Source: Streptomyces nodosus | GTDB lineage: Bacteria; Actinomycetota; Actinomycetes; Streptomycetales; Streptomycetaceae | Assembly (NCBI RefSeq): GCF_008704995.1 | Contig: NZ_CP023747.1 | Coordinates: 2,072,501 to 2,136,500, forward strand | Reading direction: 5' to 3' | Length of the DNA: 64,000 bases | Shown: positions 44,740 through 55,922 of the stretch, one piece after another | How positions within the stretch are numbered: the stretch's first letter is position 1 | Layout: every line of letters begins with the position of its first letter | Program-made: the position numbers and the translations under genes | Notes under the pieces: generated by a model | Told to the model about the DNA's origin: nothing | Seen by the model: only the letters and a program-made list of their open reading frames with translations | Databases searched by the model: none

Positions 44740-47463
44740 TCAGTGGGCCGCCGACTCCCAGTCCCCGCCGACGCCCACCGACACATCCAGGGGCGCCTTC
44801 AACCGCACCGCTCCCGCCATCTCGCGGCGGACCAGCTCCTCCGTCTTCTCCCGCTCGCCCGGGGCGATCTCCAGCACGATTTCGTCATGGACCTGGAGCA
44901 GCATCCGGGAGGTGAGACCGGCCTCGCCCAGCGCCCGGTCCACATTCAGCATGGCGATCTTGACGATGTCCGCGGCCGTGCCCTGGATCGGGGCGTTCAG
45001 CGCCATGCGCTCCGCCATCTCCCGGCGCTGACGGTTGTCGCTGTTCAGGTCGGGGAGATAGCGGCGGCGGCCGAAGAGGGTCTCGGTGTAACCGGTGGCG
45101 CGCGCCTCGTCCACCACGCGGCGCAGATAGTCCCGCACCCCGCCGAACCGCTCGAAGTAGGTGTCCATCAGGGCTCGCGCCTCCGCGGCCTCGATGTTCA
45201 GCTGCTGGGACAGGCCGAACGCCGACAGACCGTAGGCCAGTCCGTACGACATCGCCTTGATCTTGCGGCGCATCTCCGCGTCCACCGCGTCGCGGGCGAC
45301 ACCGAACACCTGGGAGGCGACGGTGGTGTGCAGGTCCTCGCCGGAGGTGAACGCCCGGATCAGGCCCTCGTCCTCCGACAGATGGGCCATCACCCGCAGT
45401 TCGATCTGGCTGTAGTCCGCCGTCATCAGGGACTCGAAGCCCTCGCCGACCACGAAGCCGCGGCGGATCGCCCTGCCCTCGTCCGTGCGCACCGGGATGT
45501 TCTGCAGATTCGGGTCGGTCGAGGACAGCCGGCCGGTCGCCGCGACCGTCTGGTTGAACGTGGTGTGGATCCGGCCGTCCGCCGCGACCGTCTTCATCAG
45601 GCCCTCGACGGTCACCCGCAGCTTCGCCTGCTCACGGTGACGCAGCATGATCACCGGCAGCTCGTTGTCGGTCTGGGTCGCCAGCCACGCCAGCGCGTCC
45701 GCGTCCGTGGTGTAACCCGTCTTGGTCTTCTTCGTCCTCGGCAGACCCAGCTCGCCGAACAGCACCTCCTGGAGCTGCTTGGGCGAGCCCAGGTTGAACT
45801 CGTGCCCCGCCGCCTCGTGCGCCTCCTTCACCGCCTGCTGGACGGCGCCCGCGAACATCTGCTCCATGGCCTCCAGATGGGCCCGGTCCGCGGCGATGCC
45901 ATGGCGCTCCATCCGGGCCAGCAGCACGGAGACGGGCAGCTCCATGTCCCGCAGCAGATCCGCCGCGCCGACCTCCCCCAGCCTCTCCTCGAACGCCTGG
46001 CCGAGATCGAGGATCGTGCGGGCCTGGATCATCAGGGCGTCGGCCTCGGCATCGTCGTCCGTGCCGAAGGCGAGCTGCCCGTCGGCGGTGGCCGCCGGCG
46101 CCAGCTCCCGGCCCAGATACTCCAGCGACAGCGCGTCCAGGGCGAAACTGCGGCGGCCCGGCTTCACCAGATACGCGGCGAGGGCGGTGTCCATGGCCAC
46201 GCCCTCCACGGACCAGCCGTGCTCGGGGAAGACCCGCATCGCGCCCTTGGCGTTGTGCAGCACCTTGGGCCTCGCCGGGTCGGCGAGCCAGGCCGCGAAC
46301 GCCTTCTCGTCCGCCTCGTCCAGCTGTGCCGGATCGAACCAGGCCGCCGGGCCGTCGGCCGTGGCCAGCGCCACCTCGGCCACCGCGCCCGCACCCAGCC
46401 CCCAGGAGTCGACCGTGGCCAGGCCGAGGACCTGCCCGCCGTGCTCGGCGAGCCACGGCTTCAGCTCCCCCGCGCCCAGCACCGCGCCGTCCAGCTCCAC
46501 GCCGTCCGCCACGACCGGGGTCCCCTCGGCCTCCTCCGCCCCCGGGTCCACGGCGAAGAGCCGCTCCCGCAGCGAGGGGTTCCTGATCTCCAGGGTGTCC
46601 AGGATCATGGTGACGGAGGTGCGGTCGTACGGGGCGCGCTCCAGGTCGGCGACGGTCCGCTCCAGCTCCACCTGCCGCTCCAGCTCCGTGAGCCGGCGGT
46701 TGAGCTTCACCGACTCCAGATGGTCGCGCAGATTCTGCCCGGCCTTGCCCTTGACCTCCTCGACCCGCTCGACCAACTCCGCGAACGAACCGAACTGGTT
46801 GATCCACTTCGCGGCGGTCTTCTCGCCGACACCCGGGATGCCGGGCAGATTGTCCGACGGGTCGCCGCGCAGCGCCGCGAAGTCCGGGTACTGCGCCGGC
46901 GTCAGCCCGTACTTCTCGACGACCTTCTCCGGGGTGAACCGGGTCAGCTCCGAGACGCCCTTCGTCGGGTACAGCACCGTGGTGTGCTCGGTGACCAGCT
47001 GGAAGGAGTCACGGTCGCCGGTGACGATCAGCACCTCGAAGCCCTCGGCCTCGGCCTGGGTGGCGAGCGTGGCGATGATGTCGTCCGCCTCGAACCCCTC
47101 GACCGCGAAACGCCGGGCGTGCATCGCGTCCAGCAGCTCGCCGATCAGCTCGACCTGACCCTTGAACTCGTCCGGGGTCTTCGAACGGTTCGCCTTGTAC
47201 TCCGTGAACTCCTCGGAGCGCCAGGTCTTGCGGGACACGTCGAACGCCACCGCGAAGTGCGTGGGCGCCTCGTCACGCAGCGTGTTCGCCAGCATCGACG
47301 CAAAGCCGTAGATCGCGTTCGTCGGCTGGCCCGTCGCGGTCGTGAAGTTCTCCGCGGGCAGCGCGAAGAACGCGCGGTAGGCCAGCGAGTGCCCGTCCAT
47401 GAGCATCAGCCGCGGGCGGCCTGCGGAGGTCTTCTCGGTCTTCTTCGATGCTGAATCTGCCAC
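44740..47463 (-). CDS. polA: DNA polymerase I
   Basis: This 907-residue enzyme fills gaps in repair and removes primers. The 5'-3' nuclease domain spans residues about 15-300 (MLMDGHSLAYRAFFALP, VTGDRDSFQLV, LRGDPSDNLPGIPGVGEKTA). The proofreading-type domain at about 310-500 lacks the DxE of ExoI (LGLATVDSWG) and other metal ligands, so proofreading is lost, as in other actinobacteria. Polymerase motif A is MTADYSQIELRVMAH, motif B RRKIKAMSYGLAYGLSAFG (Tyr where E. coli has Phe762) and motif C LLQVHDEIVLEI. The GTG at 47463 is chosen because upstream in-frame sequence is low-complexity. Confidence 0.97.
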   Translation of the reverse strand: MADSASKKTEKTSAGRPRLMLMDGHSLAYRAFFALPAENFTTATGQPTNAIYGFASMLANTLRDEAPTHFAVAFDVSRKTWRSEEFTEYKANRSKTPDEFKGQVELIGELLDAMHARRFAVEGFEADDIIATLATQAEAEGFEVLIVTGDRDSFQLVTEHTTVLYPTKGVSELTRFTPEKVVEKYGLTPAQYPDFAALRGDPSDNLPGIPGVGEKTAAKWINQFGSFAELVERVEEVKGKAGQNLRDHLESVKLNRRLTELERQVELERTVADLERAPYDRTSVTMILDTLEIRNPSLRERLFAVDPGAEEAEGTPVVADGVELDGAVLGAGELKPWLAEHGGQVLGLATVDSWGLGAGAVAEVALATADGPAAWFDPAQLDEADEKAFAAWLADPARPKVLHNAKGAMRVFPEHGWSVEGVAMDTALAAYLVKPGRRSFALDALSLEYLGRELAPAATADGQLAFGTDDDAEADALMIQARTILDLGQAFEERLGEVGAADLLRDMELPVSVLLARMERHGIAADRAHLEAMEQMFAGAVQQAVKEAHEAAGHEFNLGSPKQLQEVLFGELGLPRTKKTKTGYTTDADALAWLATQTDNELPVIMLRHREQAKLRVTVEGLMKTVAADGRIHTTFNQTVAATGRLSSTDPNLQNIPVRTDEGRAIRRGFVVGEGFESLMTADYSQIELRVMAHLSEDEGLIRAFTSGEDLHTTVASQVFGVARDAVDAEMRRKIKAMSYGLAYGLSAFGLSQQLNIEAAEARALMDTYFERFGGVRDYLRRVVDEARATGYTETLFGRRRYLPDLNSDNRQRREMAERMALNAPIQGTAADIVKIAMLNVDRALGEAGLTSRMLLQVHDEIVLEIAPGEREKTEELVRREMAGAVRLKAPLDVSVGVGGDWESAAH

Positions 47464-47713
47464 GTCCCCGATCCTGCCACGAGCCACTGACACCCGGCCC
47501 CGCCCACGAGCGCCCCCGAAGGTCCCGCGGCCACCACGACCCGTCCCCCGCTGCCCGACGCCCCGCGCACCCCGCCCCGGCGCCCGCACCCCCGGTCCGC
47601 TGCCCCCGCAAGCACTGTCCTCGTCCCGTGCATGACCGGGCGCCGTCATTGTCGGCACCCCGTGCGAGGATCGGAGACGTATCTCACACCTGTACACGAA
47701 GGGGAGGTCGGAG

Positions 47714-49993
<2,280 letters not shown>

Positions 49994-50047
49994 GCGCCCG
50001 CTCAGCCAGAGGCGAGTGACCGGACACCACGAACGGAGCAGTACCCC

Positions 50048-50512
50048 ATGGGCGAACAGCACACCGTGAAGTTCCCTCAGGAAGTCCTCGACGAGTACGC
50101 CGCACTCGGCGTCGATCTGCCCGCCCTCTTCTCCGCCGGGCACCTCGGCACCCGCATGGGCGTCCAGATCGTCGAGGCCTCCGCGGAGCGGGTCGTGGGC
50201 ACCATGCCGGTGGAGGGCAACACCCAGCCGTACGGGCTGCTGCACGGCGGCGCCTCCGCTGTCCTCGCCGAGACCCTCGGCTCCATCGGCGCCATGCTGC
50301 ACGGCGGAAGCTCCAAGATCGCGGTGGGTGTCGACCTCAACTGCACCCACCACCGCGGGGTGCGCTCCGGTCTGGTCACCGGCGTCGCCACCCCCGTCCA
50401 CCGGGGCCGTTCGACCGCGACCTACGAGATCGTGATCAGCGACGAGGAGGGCAAGCGGGTGTGCAGCGCCCGCCTGACCTGCCTGCTGCGCGAGGCGAAC
50501 TCCGGCAACTAG
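50048..50512 (+). CDS. Hotdog-fold acyl-CoA thioesterase (PaaI-like)
   Basis: This 154-residue protein has the PaaI/YbgC hotdog fold. The active-site turn is QPYGLLHGGASAVLAETLGSIG, and the later KIAVGVDLNCTHHRGVRSGLVTG strand and RSTATYEIVISDEEGKRVCSARLTCLL complete the fold. Members hydrolyse acyl-CoA thioesters, often hydroxyphenylacetyl- or 1,4-dihydroxynaphthoyl-CoA; the substrate cannot be read here. The ATG follows a GGAGCAGTACCCC run. Its stop codon lies inside a perfect 10-bp stem-loop. Confidence 0.93.
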   Translation: MGEQHTVKFPQEVLDEYAALGVDLPALFSAGHLGTRMGVQIVEASAERVVGTMPVEGNTQPYGLLHGGASAVLAETLGSIGAMLHGGSSKIAVGVDLNCTHHRGVRSGLVTGVATPVHRGRSTATYEIVISDEEGKRVCSARLTCLLREANSGN

Positions 50513-50534
50513 GGCGTGTTCCGAAACACGCCCT
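50511..50534 (+). terminator. Stem-loop overlapping the thioesterase stop codon
   Basis: AGGGCGTGTT and AACACGCCCT pair perfectly across a CCGA tetraloop. The TAG stop begins one base before the stem. Confidence 0.8.
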
Positions 50535-50616
50535 GGGTCCTCTCGTCCCGGCCGTGCACACCGGCGCAGATGCGCACGGCCGGGGGCGGGGTGCCGAACC
50601 GGCCCCCGCCGCACCG

Positions 50617-50652
50617 TTGTCCGCGCGCTCCCGGTGGGCCTAGCGTCAGGAC
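50617..50652 (+). promoter_or_regulatory. Leaderless promoter of a small two-gene unit
   Basis: TTGTCC (50617-50622) and TAGCGT (50641-50646) are 18 bp apart, and the ATG at 50653 follows the -10 by six bases without any ribosome site. The start of transcription is probably the start codon. Confidence 0.6.
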
Positions 50653-50895
50653 ATGGCAGCGGAAGGAGCGCTCCGCACCGCGGTGACGGCGCTCGAATCC
50701 CGGTTCGCGGGGGCGTCGGCGACCCCGTACGCAGGCTCCGGCCGGAGCGGAATCGGCGCGCGGGCCCCCGTCACGGCCGCACCCCCGCAGGGCCGCCCCG
50801 CCGACACATCGCCCGCGCGGAGCCTTCCGCACGGGACGCGCGGCGGTGCCGGCCGCCGGGGCACCGACGGCCCGGGCCAGGGCCACCGGCGATGA
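50653..50895 (+). CDS. Small hypothetical protein, possibly a leader gene
   Basis: I do not recognise this 80-residue Ala/Gly/Arg/Pro-rich product. It is listed because a promoter of leaderless type points exactly at its ATG and its TGA overlaps the ATG of the next gene (ATGA), two features not expected by chance. The composition is poor in hydrophobic residues and looks disordered. It could be a true protein or a translated leader that only couples expression of the next gene. Confidence 0.45.
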   Translation: MAAEGALRTAVTALESRFAGASATPYAGSGRSGIGARAPVTAAPPQGRPADTSPARSLPHGTRGGAGRRGTDGPGQGHRR

Positions 50896-51518
50896 GCGGC
50901 ATCGGCCCCGTCGAGCCGGGCGACGGCACACACGTCTGGGACGCCCCCGTCCCGGACCTGCCGCCGGCCGGCGGACCTCCGCGCAGGCGTCCGCCACGGC
51001 TCCACGGCCGCTCCCGCCGGGTCGTGCTCACGGCCGCTGCGGCCACCCTCCTGCTCGCCGGCAGCGGCTACCTCTACGCCACCCGCCCTCAGACACCTCC
51101 GCCGCCGGCCCCGTCGGCCCCGGCGTACCCCTCCCAGGTGACCACCGTCGTCTATCTGCACCCCGAGGCCACCCCGCGCGACGCCCCGGCCAGGAGCTTC
51201 AGCTTCTCCGTGCGGCTGAGCGTGCGTTCCGGCCCGCCCGTCACCGTGACCCGGCTGACCCAGCCCTACGCCGGGCTGTCCCTGACCACGACCCCGGGGC
51301 TCCCTTTCCGCACAAAAGCGGGTTCTTCCCGCAAGATCATCATCAACGCACATGTGACGGAATGCGGAAAAACACCTGAGAACGCCGGGCTCCCTTTCCT
51401 GGATCTAACTCTGCGTAATGCGCGCGCAAAGGAGACGCACGGCTTCATCCTCGGGGCGCGCTATGCGCACGACCTCTCGGGCGCCCTGCACGTCGCCTGC
51501 GGCAACCATGCAAAGTAA
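50892..51518 (+). CDS. Membrane-anchored hypothetical protein
   Basis: This 208-residue protein has a Pro/Gly/Arg-rich cytoplasmic N-terminus (about 1-44), one membrane helix (about 45-62, VVLTAAAATLLLAGSGYLYA) and an extracytoplasmic beta-rich domain, with residues such as FSFSVRLSVRSGPPVTVTRLTQPYAGLSLTT and two cysteines (HVTECGK, HVACGNH) that could form a disulfide. I know no family name. It is translationally coupled to the preceding small reading frame. The last third is lower in GC than its surroundings (from about 51300), as is the following gap. Confidence 0.75.
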   Translation: MSGIGPVEPGDGTHVWDAPVPDLPPAGGPPRRRPPRLHGRSRRVVLTAAAATLLLAGSGYLYATRPQTPPPPAPSAPAYPSQVTTVVYLHPEATPRDAPARSFSFSVRLSVRSGPPVTVTRLTQPYAGLSLTTTPGLPFRTKAGSSRKIIINAHVTECGKTPENAGLPFLDLTLRNARAKETHGFILGARYAHDLSGALHVACGNHAK

Positions 51519-51806
51519 TCAGCAAAAACCCCTCATGCACCTGAACTTGGCCCCACGAGTCCTGCGAGTTCTCACAATGTGGACGCGACGAATCCGCCGG
51601 AATTCCACTGTTCCACCCACCAAGTACCGCTCTGCATTACCTCGTGTCATAACAAGAGAGTCACAGCCTTGGTCAGACCCTCCTCCACATTCCCCGCACG
51701 CGCTTAGAGTCACGGCCAGTCACCGCGTGGCCTGAATGTCAGTTCGGCCCTGCGTTCGACTCGGCTACTTCCAGGGGGGAGGGCCGTGCCAGGGAAAGGA
51801 CTGATC
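51519..51806. other. AT-richer upstream region of the branched-chain amino acid operon
   Basis: This 288-bp gap is visibly richer in A and T than its surroundings and holds no gene. It must contain the promoter of the liv operon. TTGGTC at about 51670 and TAGAGT near 51705 are the best hexamers, but their spacing is not ideal, so I do not assign a promoter. Confidence 0.45.
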
Positions 51807-53039
51807 GTGCGTCAACGTTCACTCATCGCCGTTACCGCAGCACTGGCAGCGGGAGCACTCACCCTCACCGCCTGCGGCTCCCGGGGCGGAGACGACAAGG
51901 GTTCGGACTCCGGCAAGGGTGGCACCGTTGTCACCATCGGCGTCGACGCTCCGTTGACCGGCGGCCTGTCCGCCATGGGCCTCGGCATCAAGAACTCCGC
52001 CGACCTGGCCGCCAAGACGGCCAACAAGCAGAACTTCGTCAAGGGCGTCACCTTCAAGGTCCAGGCTCTGGACGACCAGATCCAGGCCTCCGTGGGCCAG
52101 CAGAACGCCACCAAATTCGTCGCGGACAAGTCCGTACTCGGCGTTGTCGGCCCCCTGAACTCGTCCGTGGCCGAGGGCATGCAGAAGGTCCTCGACGACG
52201 CCCACCTCGTCCAGGTCTCCCCCGCCAACACCGGCCCCGGCCTCACCCAGGGCGCAGACTGGCGCAACAAGAAGGTCCGCCAGTACAAGTCGTACTTCCG
52301 CACCGCGACCACCGACGCCATCCAGGGCCCGTTCGCCGCGCAGTACCTCTACAACGAGGCCAAGAAGAAGAAGGTCTTCGTCATCGACGACAAGAAGACC
52401 TACGGTGCGGGCCTGGCCGGAACCTTCACCGAGGAGTTCAAGAAGCTCGGCGGCAAGGTCGTCGGCACCGAGCACATCAACCCCGAGAGCAAGGACTTCT
52501 CCGCGGTCGCCACCAAGGTGAAGAACTCCGGCGCCGACGTCGTCTACTACGGCGGCGAGTACCCGCAGGCCGGCCCGCTCAGCAAGCAGATCAAGGCTGC
52601 CGGCGCCAAGGTCCCGCTGATCGGCGGCGACGGCATCAAGGACGACAAGTTCATCGAACTGGCCGGCTCCGACAGCGACGGTGACCTCTCCACCTCCGTC
52701 GGCGCGCCCGTCGAGACCCTCGACTCCGCCAAGCAGTTCGTGGCCGACTACAAGGCAGCGGGCTACAAGGACGAGTACTCCGCCTACGGCGGCTACTCCT
52801 ACGACTCCGCCTGGGCCGTCATCGAGGCCGTCAAGAAGGTCGTCGAGGACAACGGCGGCAAGCTGCCCGACGACGCCCGCGCCAAGGTCACCGCGGCCAT
52901 GCAAAACGTCTCCTTCGACGGTGTGACCGGCAAGGTCTCCTTCGACGAGTTCGGCGACGCCACCAACAAGCAGCTCACCGTCTACGCCGTCAAGAACGGC
53001 GCCTGGGAGTCGGTCCACTCCGGCACCTTCACCGGCTGA
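51807..53039 (+). CDS. livK: Branched-chain amino acid ABC transporter, substrate-binding lipoprotein
   Basis: This 410-residue receptor is anchored to the outer membrane face by a lipid. The N-terminus has a signal sequence ending in the lipobox LTAC. The LivJ/K fold shows VTIGVDAPLTGGLSAMGLGIKNS, VVGPLNSSVAEGMQKVLDDA, VFVIDDKKTYGAGLAGTFTEEFK and VYYGGEYPQAGPLSKQIKAAG. It should bind Leu, Ile or Val (or related solutes). GTG at 51807 is chosen because AAAGGA lies six bases upstream; a GTG at 51786 is alternative. It opens a five-gene operon; a stem-loop after it may raise its yield over the membrane genes. Confidence 0.94.
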   Translation: MRQRSLIAVTAALAAGALTLTACGSRGGDDKGSDSGKGGTVVTIGVDAPLTGGLSAMGLGIKNSADLAAKTANKQNFVKGVTFKVQALDDQIQASVGQQNATKFVADKSVLGVVGPLNSSVAEGMQKVLDDAHLVQVSPANTGPGLTQGADWRNKKVRQYKSYFRTATTDAIQGPFAAQYLYNEAKKKKVFVIDDKKTYGAGLAGTFTEEFKKLGGKVVGTEHINPESKDFSAVATKVKNSGADVVYYGGEYPQAGPLSKQIKAAGAKVPLIGGDGIKDDKFIELAGSDSDGDLSTSVGAPVETLDSAKQFVADYKAAGYKDEYSAYGGYSYDSAWAVIEAVKKVVEDNGGKLPDDARAKVTAAMQNVSFDGVTGKVSFDEFGDATNKQLTVYAVKNGAWESVHSGTFTG

Positions 53040-53064
53040 GCCGCACCAGCACCGCTTACCAGTC

Positions 53065-53096
53065 GCGCGGGGCGCTGTTCCACTGGCGCCCCGCGC
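53065..53096 (+). terminator. Intercistronic stem-loop between livK and livH
   Basis: GCGCGGGGCGC (53065-53075) pairs perfectly with 53086-53096 over a ten-base loop. It lies 25 bp after the receptor stop codon and 53 bp before livH. A partial terminator or a 3' RNA stabiliser would both give more receptor than permease. Confidence 0.7.
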
Positions 53097-53149
53097 GCAC
53101 ACGCATCCGGCCACATTCGACAAACATCCGAAGTCTCGGAGGACATGCG

Positions 53150-54082
53150 GTGAACGAACTGCCGCAGCAGCTGGTCAACGGCCTGCTACTGGGATCCATG
53201 TACGGGCTGGTCGCCATCGGCTACACGATGGTCTATGGCATCGTCCAGCTCATCAACTTCGCCCATGGCGAGATCTTCATGACGGGAGCCTTCGGCGCGC
53301 TCTCCGTGTATCTGTGGGTACTGCCCAACGGCACATCGATGTGGGTCGCCCTGCCGCTGATGCTGGTGGGCGCCATCATCGTCGCCGTCCTCGTCGCGGT
53401 CGGAGCGGAACGATTCGCCTACCGGCCACTGCGCGGCGCGCCACGCCTGGCACCCCTGATCACCGCCATCGGCCTCTCCCTCGCCCTGCAGCAGGCGGTG
53501 TGGGCCTGGTACCCGGGCGCCAAGGATGCCCTCACCTTCCCGCAGATCGCCGGAGGCCCCTTCGAGATCGGCGGCGTCACCATCCAGACCGGCGACATCT
53601 TCCTGCTCGTCGCCGCGCCGCTCAGCATGGCCGTCCTCGGCTACTTCGTCATGAAGACCCGCACCGGACGCGGCATGCAGGCCACCGCCCAGGACCCCGA
53701 CACCGCCCGGCTCATGGGCATCAACACCGACCGCATCATCGTGGTCGCCTTCGCCCTCGGCGCCGCCTTCGCCGCCGTCGGAGGCGTCGCCTACGGCCTC
53801 AAGTACGGCCAGATCGACTTCCGCATGGGCTTCCTCCTCGGACTCAAGGCCTTCACCGCGGCCGTCCTCGGCGGCATCGGCAACATCTACGGCGCCATGA
53901 TCGGCGGCGTCGTCCTCGGCGTCGCCGAGACCCTCGCCACCGCCTACATCGCCGACATCCCCGGCATGGAGAAGTTCGGCAGCAACACCTGGGCAGACGT
54001 CTGGGCGTTCGTTCTCCTCATCCTCGTGCTCCTCTTCCGGCCCCAGGGCCTGCTCGGCGAGCGCGTCGCGGACAGGGCGTGA
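53150..54082 (+). CDS. livH: Branched-chain amino acid ABC transporter permease (LivH type)
   Basis: This 310-residue protein has about eight membrane helices and LivH-type motifs: LPQQLVNGLLLGSMYGLVAIGYTMVYGI, INFAHGEIFMTGAF, the loop TGRGMQATAQDPDTARLMGI that contacts the ATPase, and LKAFTAAVLGGIGNIYGAMIGG. The GTG at 53150 follows TCGGAGGACATGCG. Its stop is followed closely by livM, whose first possible GTG overlaps it, so translation is coupled. Confidence 0.96.
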   Translation: MNELPQQLVNGLLLGSMYGLVAIGYTMVYGIVQLINFAHGEIFMTGAFGALSVYLWVLPNGTSMWVALPLMLVGAIIVAVLVAVGAERFAYRPLRGAPRLAPLITAIGLSLALQQAVWAWYPGAKDALTFPQIAGGPFEIGGVTIQTGDIFLLVAAPLSMAVLGYFVMKTRTGRGMQATAQDPDTARLMGINTDRIIVVAFALGAAFAAVGGVAYGLKYGQIDFRMGFLLGLKAFTAAVLGGIGNIYGAMIGGVVLGVAETLATAYIADIPGMEKFGSNTWADVWAFVLLILVLLFRPQGLLGERVADRA

Positions 54083-54087
54083 CACCG

Positions 54088-55917
54088 ATGACCACACAGA
54101 CCACAGCACCCGAGACCCCCAGCGCCCCCGCCGCGGACACCGCACGCACCGGCCTGGTCCCGATGCCGGAACACATCGGCCGCGCCCTCGCCACCGGCGG
54201 TGGCGTCCTCACACTCGCCGCCACCTTCCTCGCCTGGACCTGGACCTCCGACTTCCCCGGCGACCTCACCGTCTACGGCTACCCAGGCGGCCTCCAGGTC
54301 CTCGTCCTCATCGGCGCCGCCCTCACCATCCTGCTGGCGCTCTCCTCCTACGGCGTCAAGGGCCTGCGCTGGCTCACCCCCGCAGGCGCCGACGGGGCCA
54401 TCAAGCTCGCCGCGCTGGGCACCGCCGGCACCGCGCTGTACGCGGTCATCGCCATCAGCGCCAAACTCGGCGGCGTCGTCAACCTCGAACCCGGCGGCTA
54501 CCTCGTCGCGGCCGGCAGCCTCGTCGCCCTCACCGGCGCCCTGGCCCTGCCCTTCGAACGCCCCGAGCCGGACCCGATCGACCCCGACGACAGCGGCTGG
54601 GAGCACTTCAAGCACAAGGCGGCCCGCCTCCGGGCCATCGTCAAGGCGAACTTCGCGACCGGCACCCCCCGCCCCGTGGGCACGCTGCCGTCCTACGCCG
54701 AGATCCTGATCATCGTCGGCGTCCTCGCACTGGGCCTCACCGTCTTCACCTACGGGATCGGCACCGAATACGACGAACTGTTCATCGGCTTCCTCATCCT
54801 GGCCGGTTTCAGCTTCGCCGCCCTCAACAAGTCGGGCCTCATCGCCCACGCCTCCCAGATCACCAGCCGGCACCAGAGCATCACCACCTTCGGTGCCTTC
54901 CTGGCCGCGGCCGTCTTCCCCTTCACCCAGTCCGACGACCAGTACGCCACCCTCGGCGTCTACATCCTGATCTTCGCCACCGTCGCACTCGGCCTGAACA
55001 TCGTCGTCGGCCTCGCCGGCCTCCTCGACCTCGGATACGTCGCCTTCCTCGGCGTCGGCGCCTACGCCGCCTCCCTGGTCTCCGGCTCCCCCAACTCCCC
55101 CTTCCACGTGCACTTCCCGTTCTGGGCCGCCCTCCTCGTCGGCGCCGCCGCCTCACTGGTGTTCGGCGTCCTCATCGGCGCCCCGACCCTGCGGCTGCGC
55201 GGCGACTACCTCGCCATCGTCACCCTCGGCTTCGGTGAGATCTTCCGCATCACCGCCAACAACCTCGACGGCACCTCAGGACCCGACCTCACCAACGGCT
55301 CCAACGGCGTCTCCTCCATCCCCAACCTCAAGATCCTCGGCTTCGACTTCGGCCTCCCGCACGACATCGCCGGATTCACCATCGGCCGCTTCGCCAACTA
55401 CTTCCTCCTGATGCTGCTGATCACCGCCGTCGTCGTGCTCGTCTTCCGGCGCAGCGGCGACTCCCGCATCGGGCGCGCCTGGGTGGCCATCCGCGAGGAC
55501 GAGACCGCGGCCCAGGCCATGGGCATCAACGGCTTCCGGGTCAAACTGATCGCCTTCGCCGTCGGCGCCTGCCTGGCCGGCCTCGCCGGCACCGTCCAGG
55601 CCCACGTCACCTACACCGTGACCCCCGAGCAGTACCTCTTCGCCAGCTCCACCCCGCCCAACTCCGCCTTCCTGCTCGCCGCGGTGGTCCTCGGCGGCAT
55701 GGGCACCATCGCCGGACCGCTCATCGGCGCCTCACTGCTCTTCCTGATCCCGAACAAGCTCCAGTTCCTCGGCGACTACCAACTCCTCGCGTTCGGACTG
55801 GCGCTCGTCCTCCTCATGCGCTTCCGGCCCGAGGGCCTCATCCCCAACCGCCGCCGCCAGCTGGAATTCCACGACGAGGCCGACGCGCCCGCAGTCCTCA
55901 GCAAGACGGGGGCCTGA
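54088..55917 (+). CDS. livM: Branched-chain amino acid ABC transporter permease (LivM type) with N-terminal extension
   Basis: This 609-residue protein is roughly twice the length of a plain LivM. The C-terminal ~330 residues are the LivM core: VALGLNIVVGLAGLLDLGYVAFLGVGAYA, LRLRGDYLAIVTLGFGEIFRI, GRAWVAIREDETAAQAMGING and AAVVLGGMGTIAGPLIGASLL. The N-terminal half adds about five hydrophobic segments (from about residue 30) and an acidic cytoplasmic loop (FERPEPDPIDPDDSGWEHFK). The extension has no known role, although other Streptomyces have it. ATG at 54088 is used; a GTG at 54079 overlapping the livH stop is equally possible. Confidence 0.93.
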   Translation: MTTQTTAPETPSAPAADTARTGLVPMPEHIGRALATGGGVLTLAATFLAWTWTSDFPGDLTVYGYPGGLQVLVLIGAALTILLALSSYGVKGLRWLTPAGADGAIKLAALGTAGTALYAVIAISAKLGGVVNLEPGGYLVAAGSLVALTGALALPFERPEPDPIDPDDSGWEHFKHKAARLRAIVKANFATGTPRPVGTLPSYAEILIIVGVLALGLTVFTYGIGTEYDELFIGFLILAGFSFAALNKSGLIAHASQITSRHQSITTFGAFLAAAVFPFTQSDDQYATLGVYILIFATVALGLNIVVGLAGLLDLGYVAFLGVGAYAASLVSGSPNSPFHVHFPFWAALLVGAAASLVFGVLIGAPTLRLRGDYLAIVTLGFGEIFRITANNLDGTSGPDLTNGSNGVSSIPNLKILGFDFGLPHDIAGFTIGRFANYFLLMLLITAVVVLVFRRSGDSRIGRAWVAIREDETAAQAMGINGFRVKLIAFAVGACLAGLAGTVQAHVTYTVTPEQYLFASSTPPNSAFLLAAVVLGGMGTIAGPLIGASLLFLIPNKLQFLGDYQLLAFGLALVLLMRFRPEGLIPNRRRQLEFHDEADAPAVLSKTGA

Positions 55918-55922
55918 CCACC

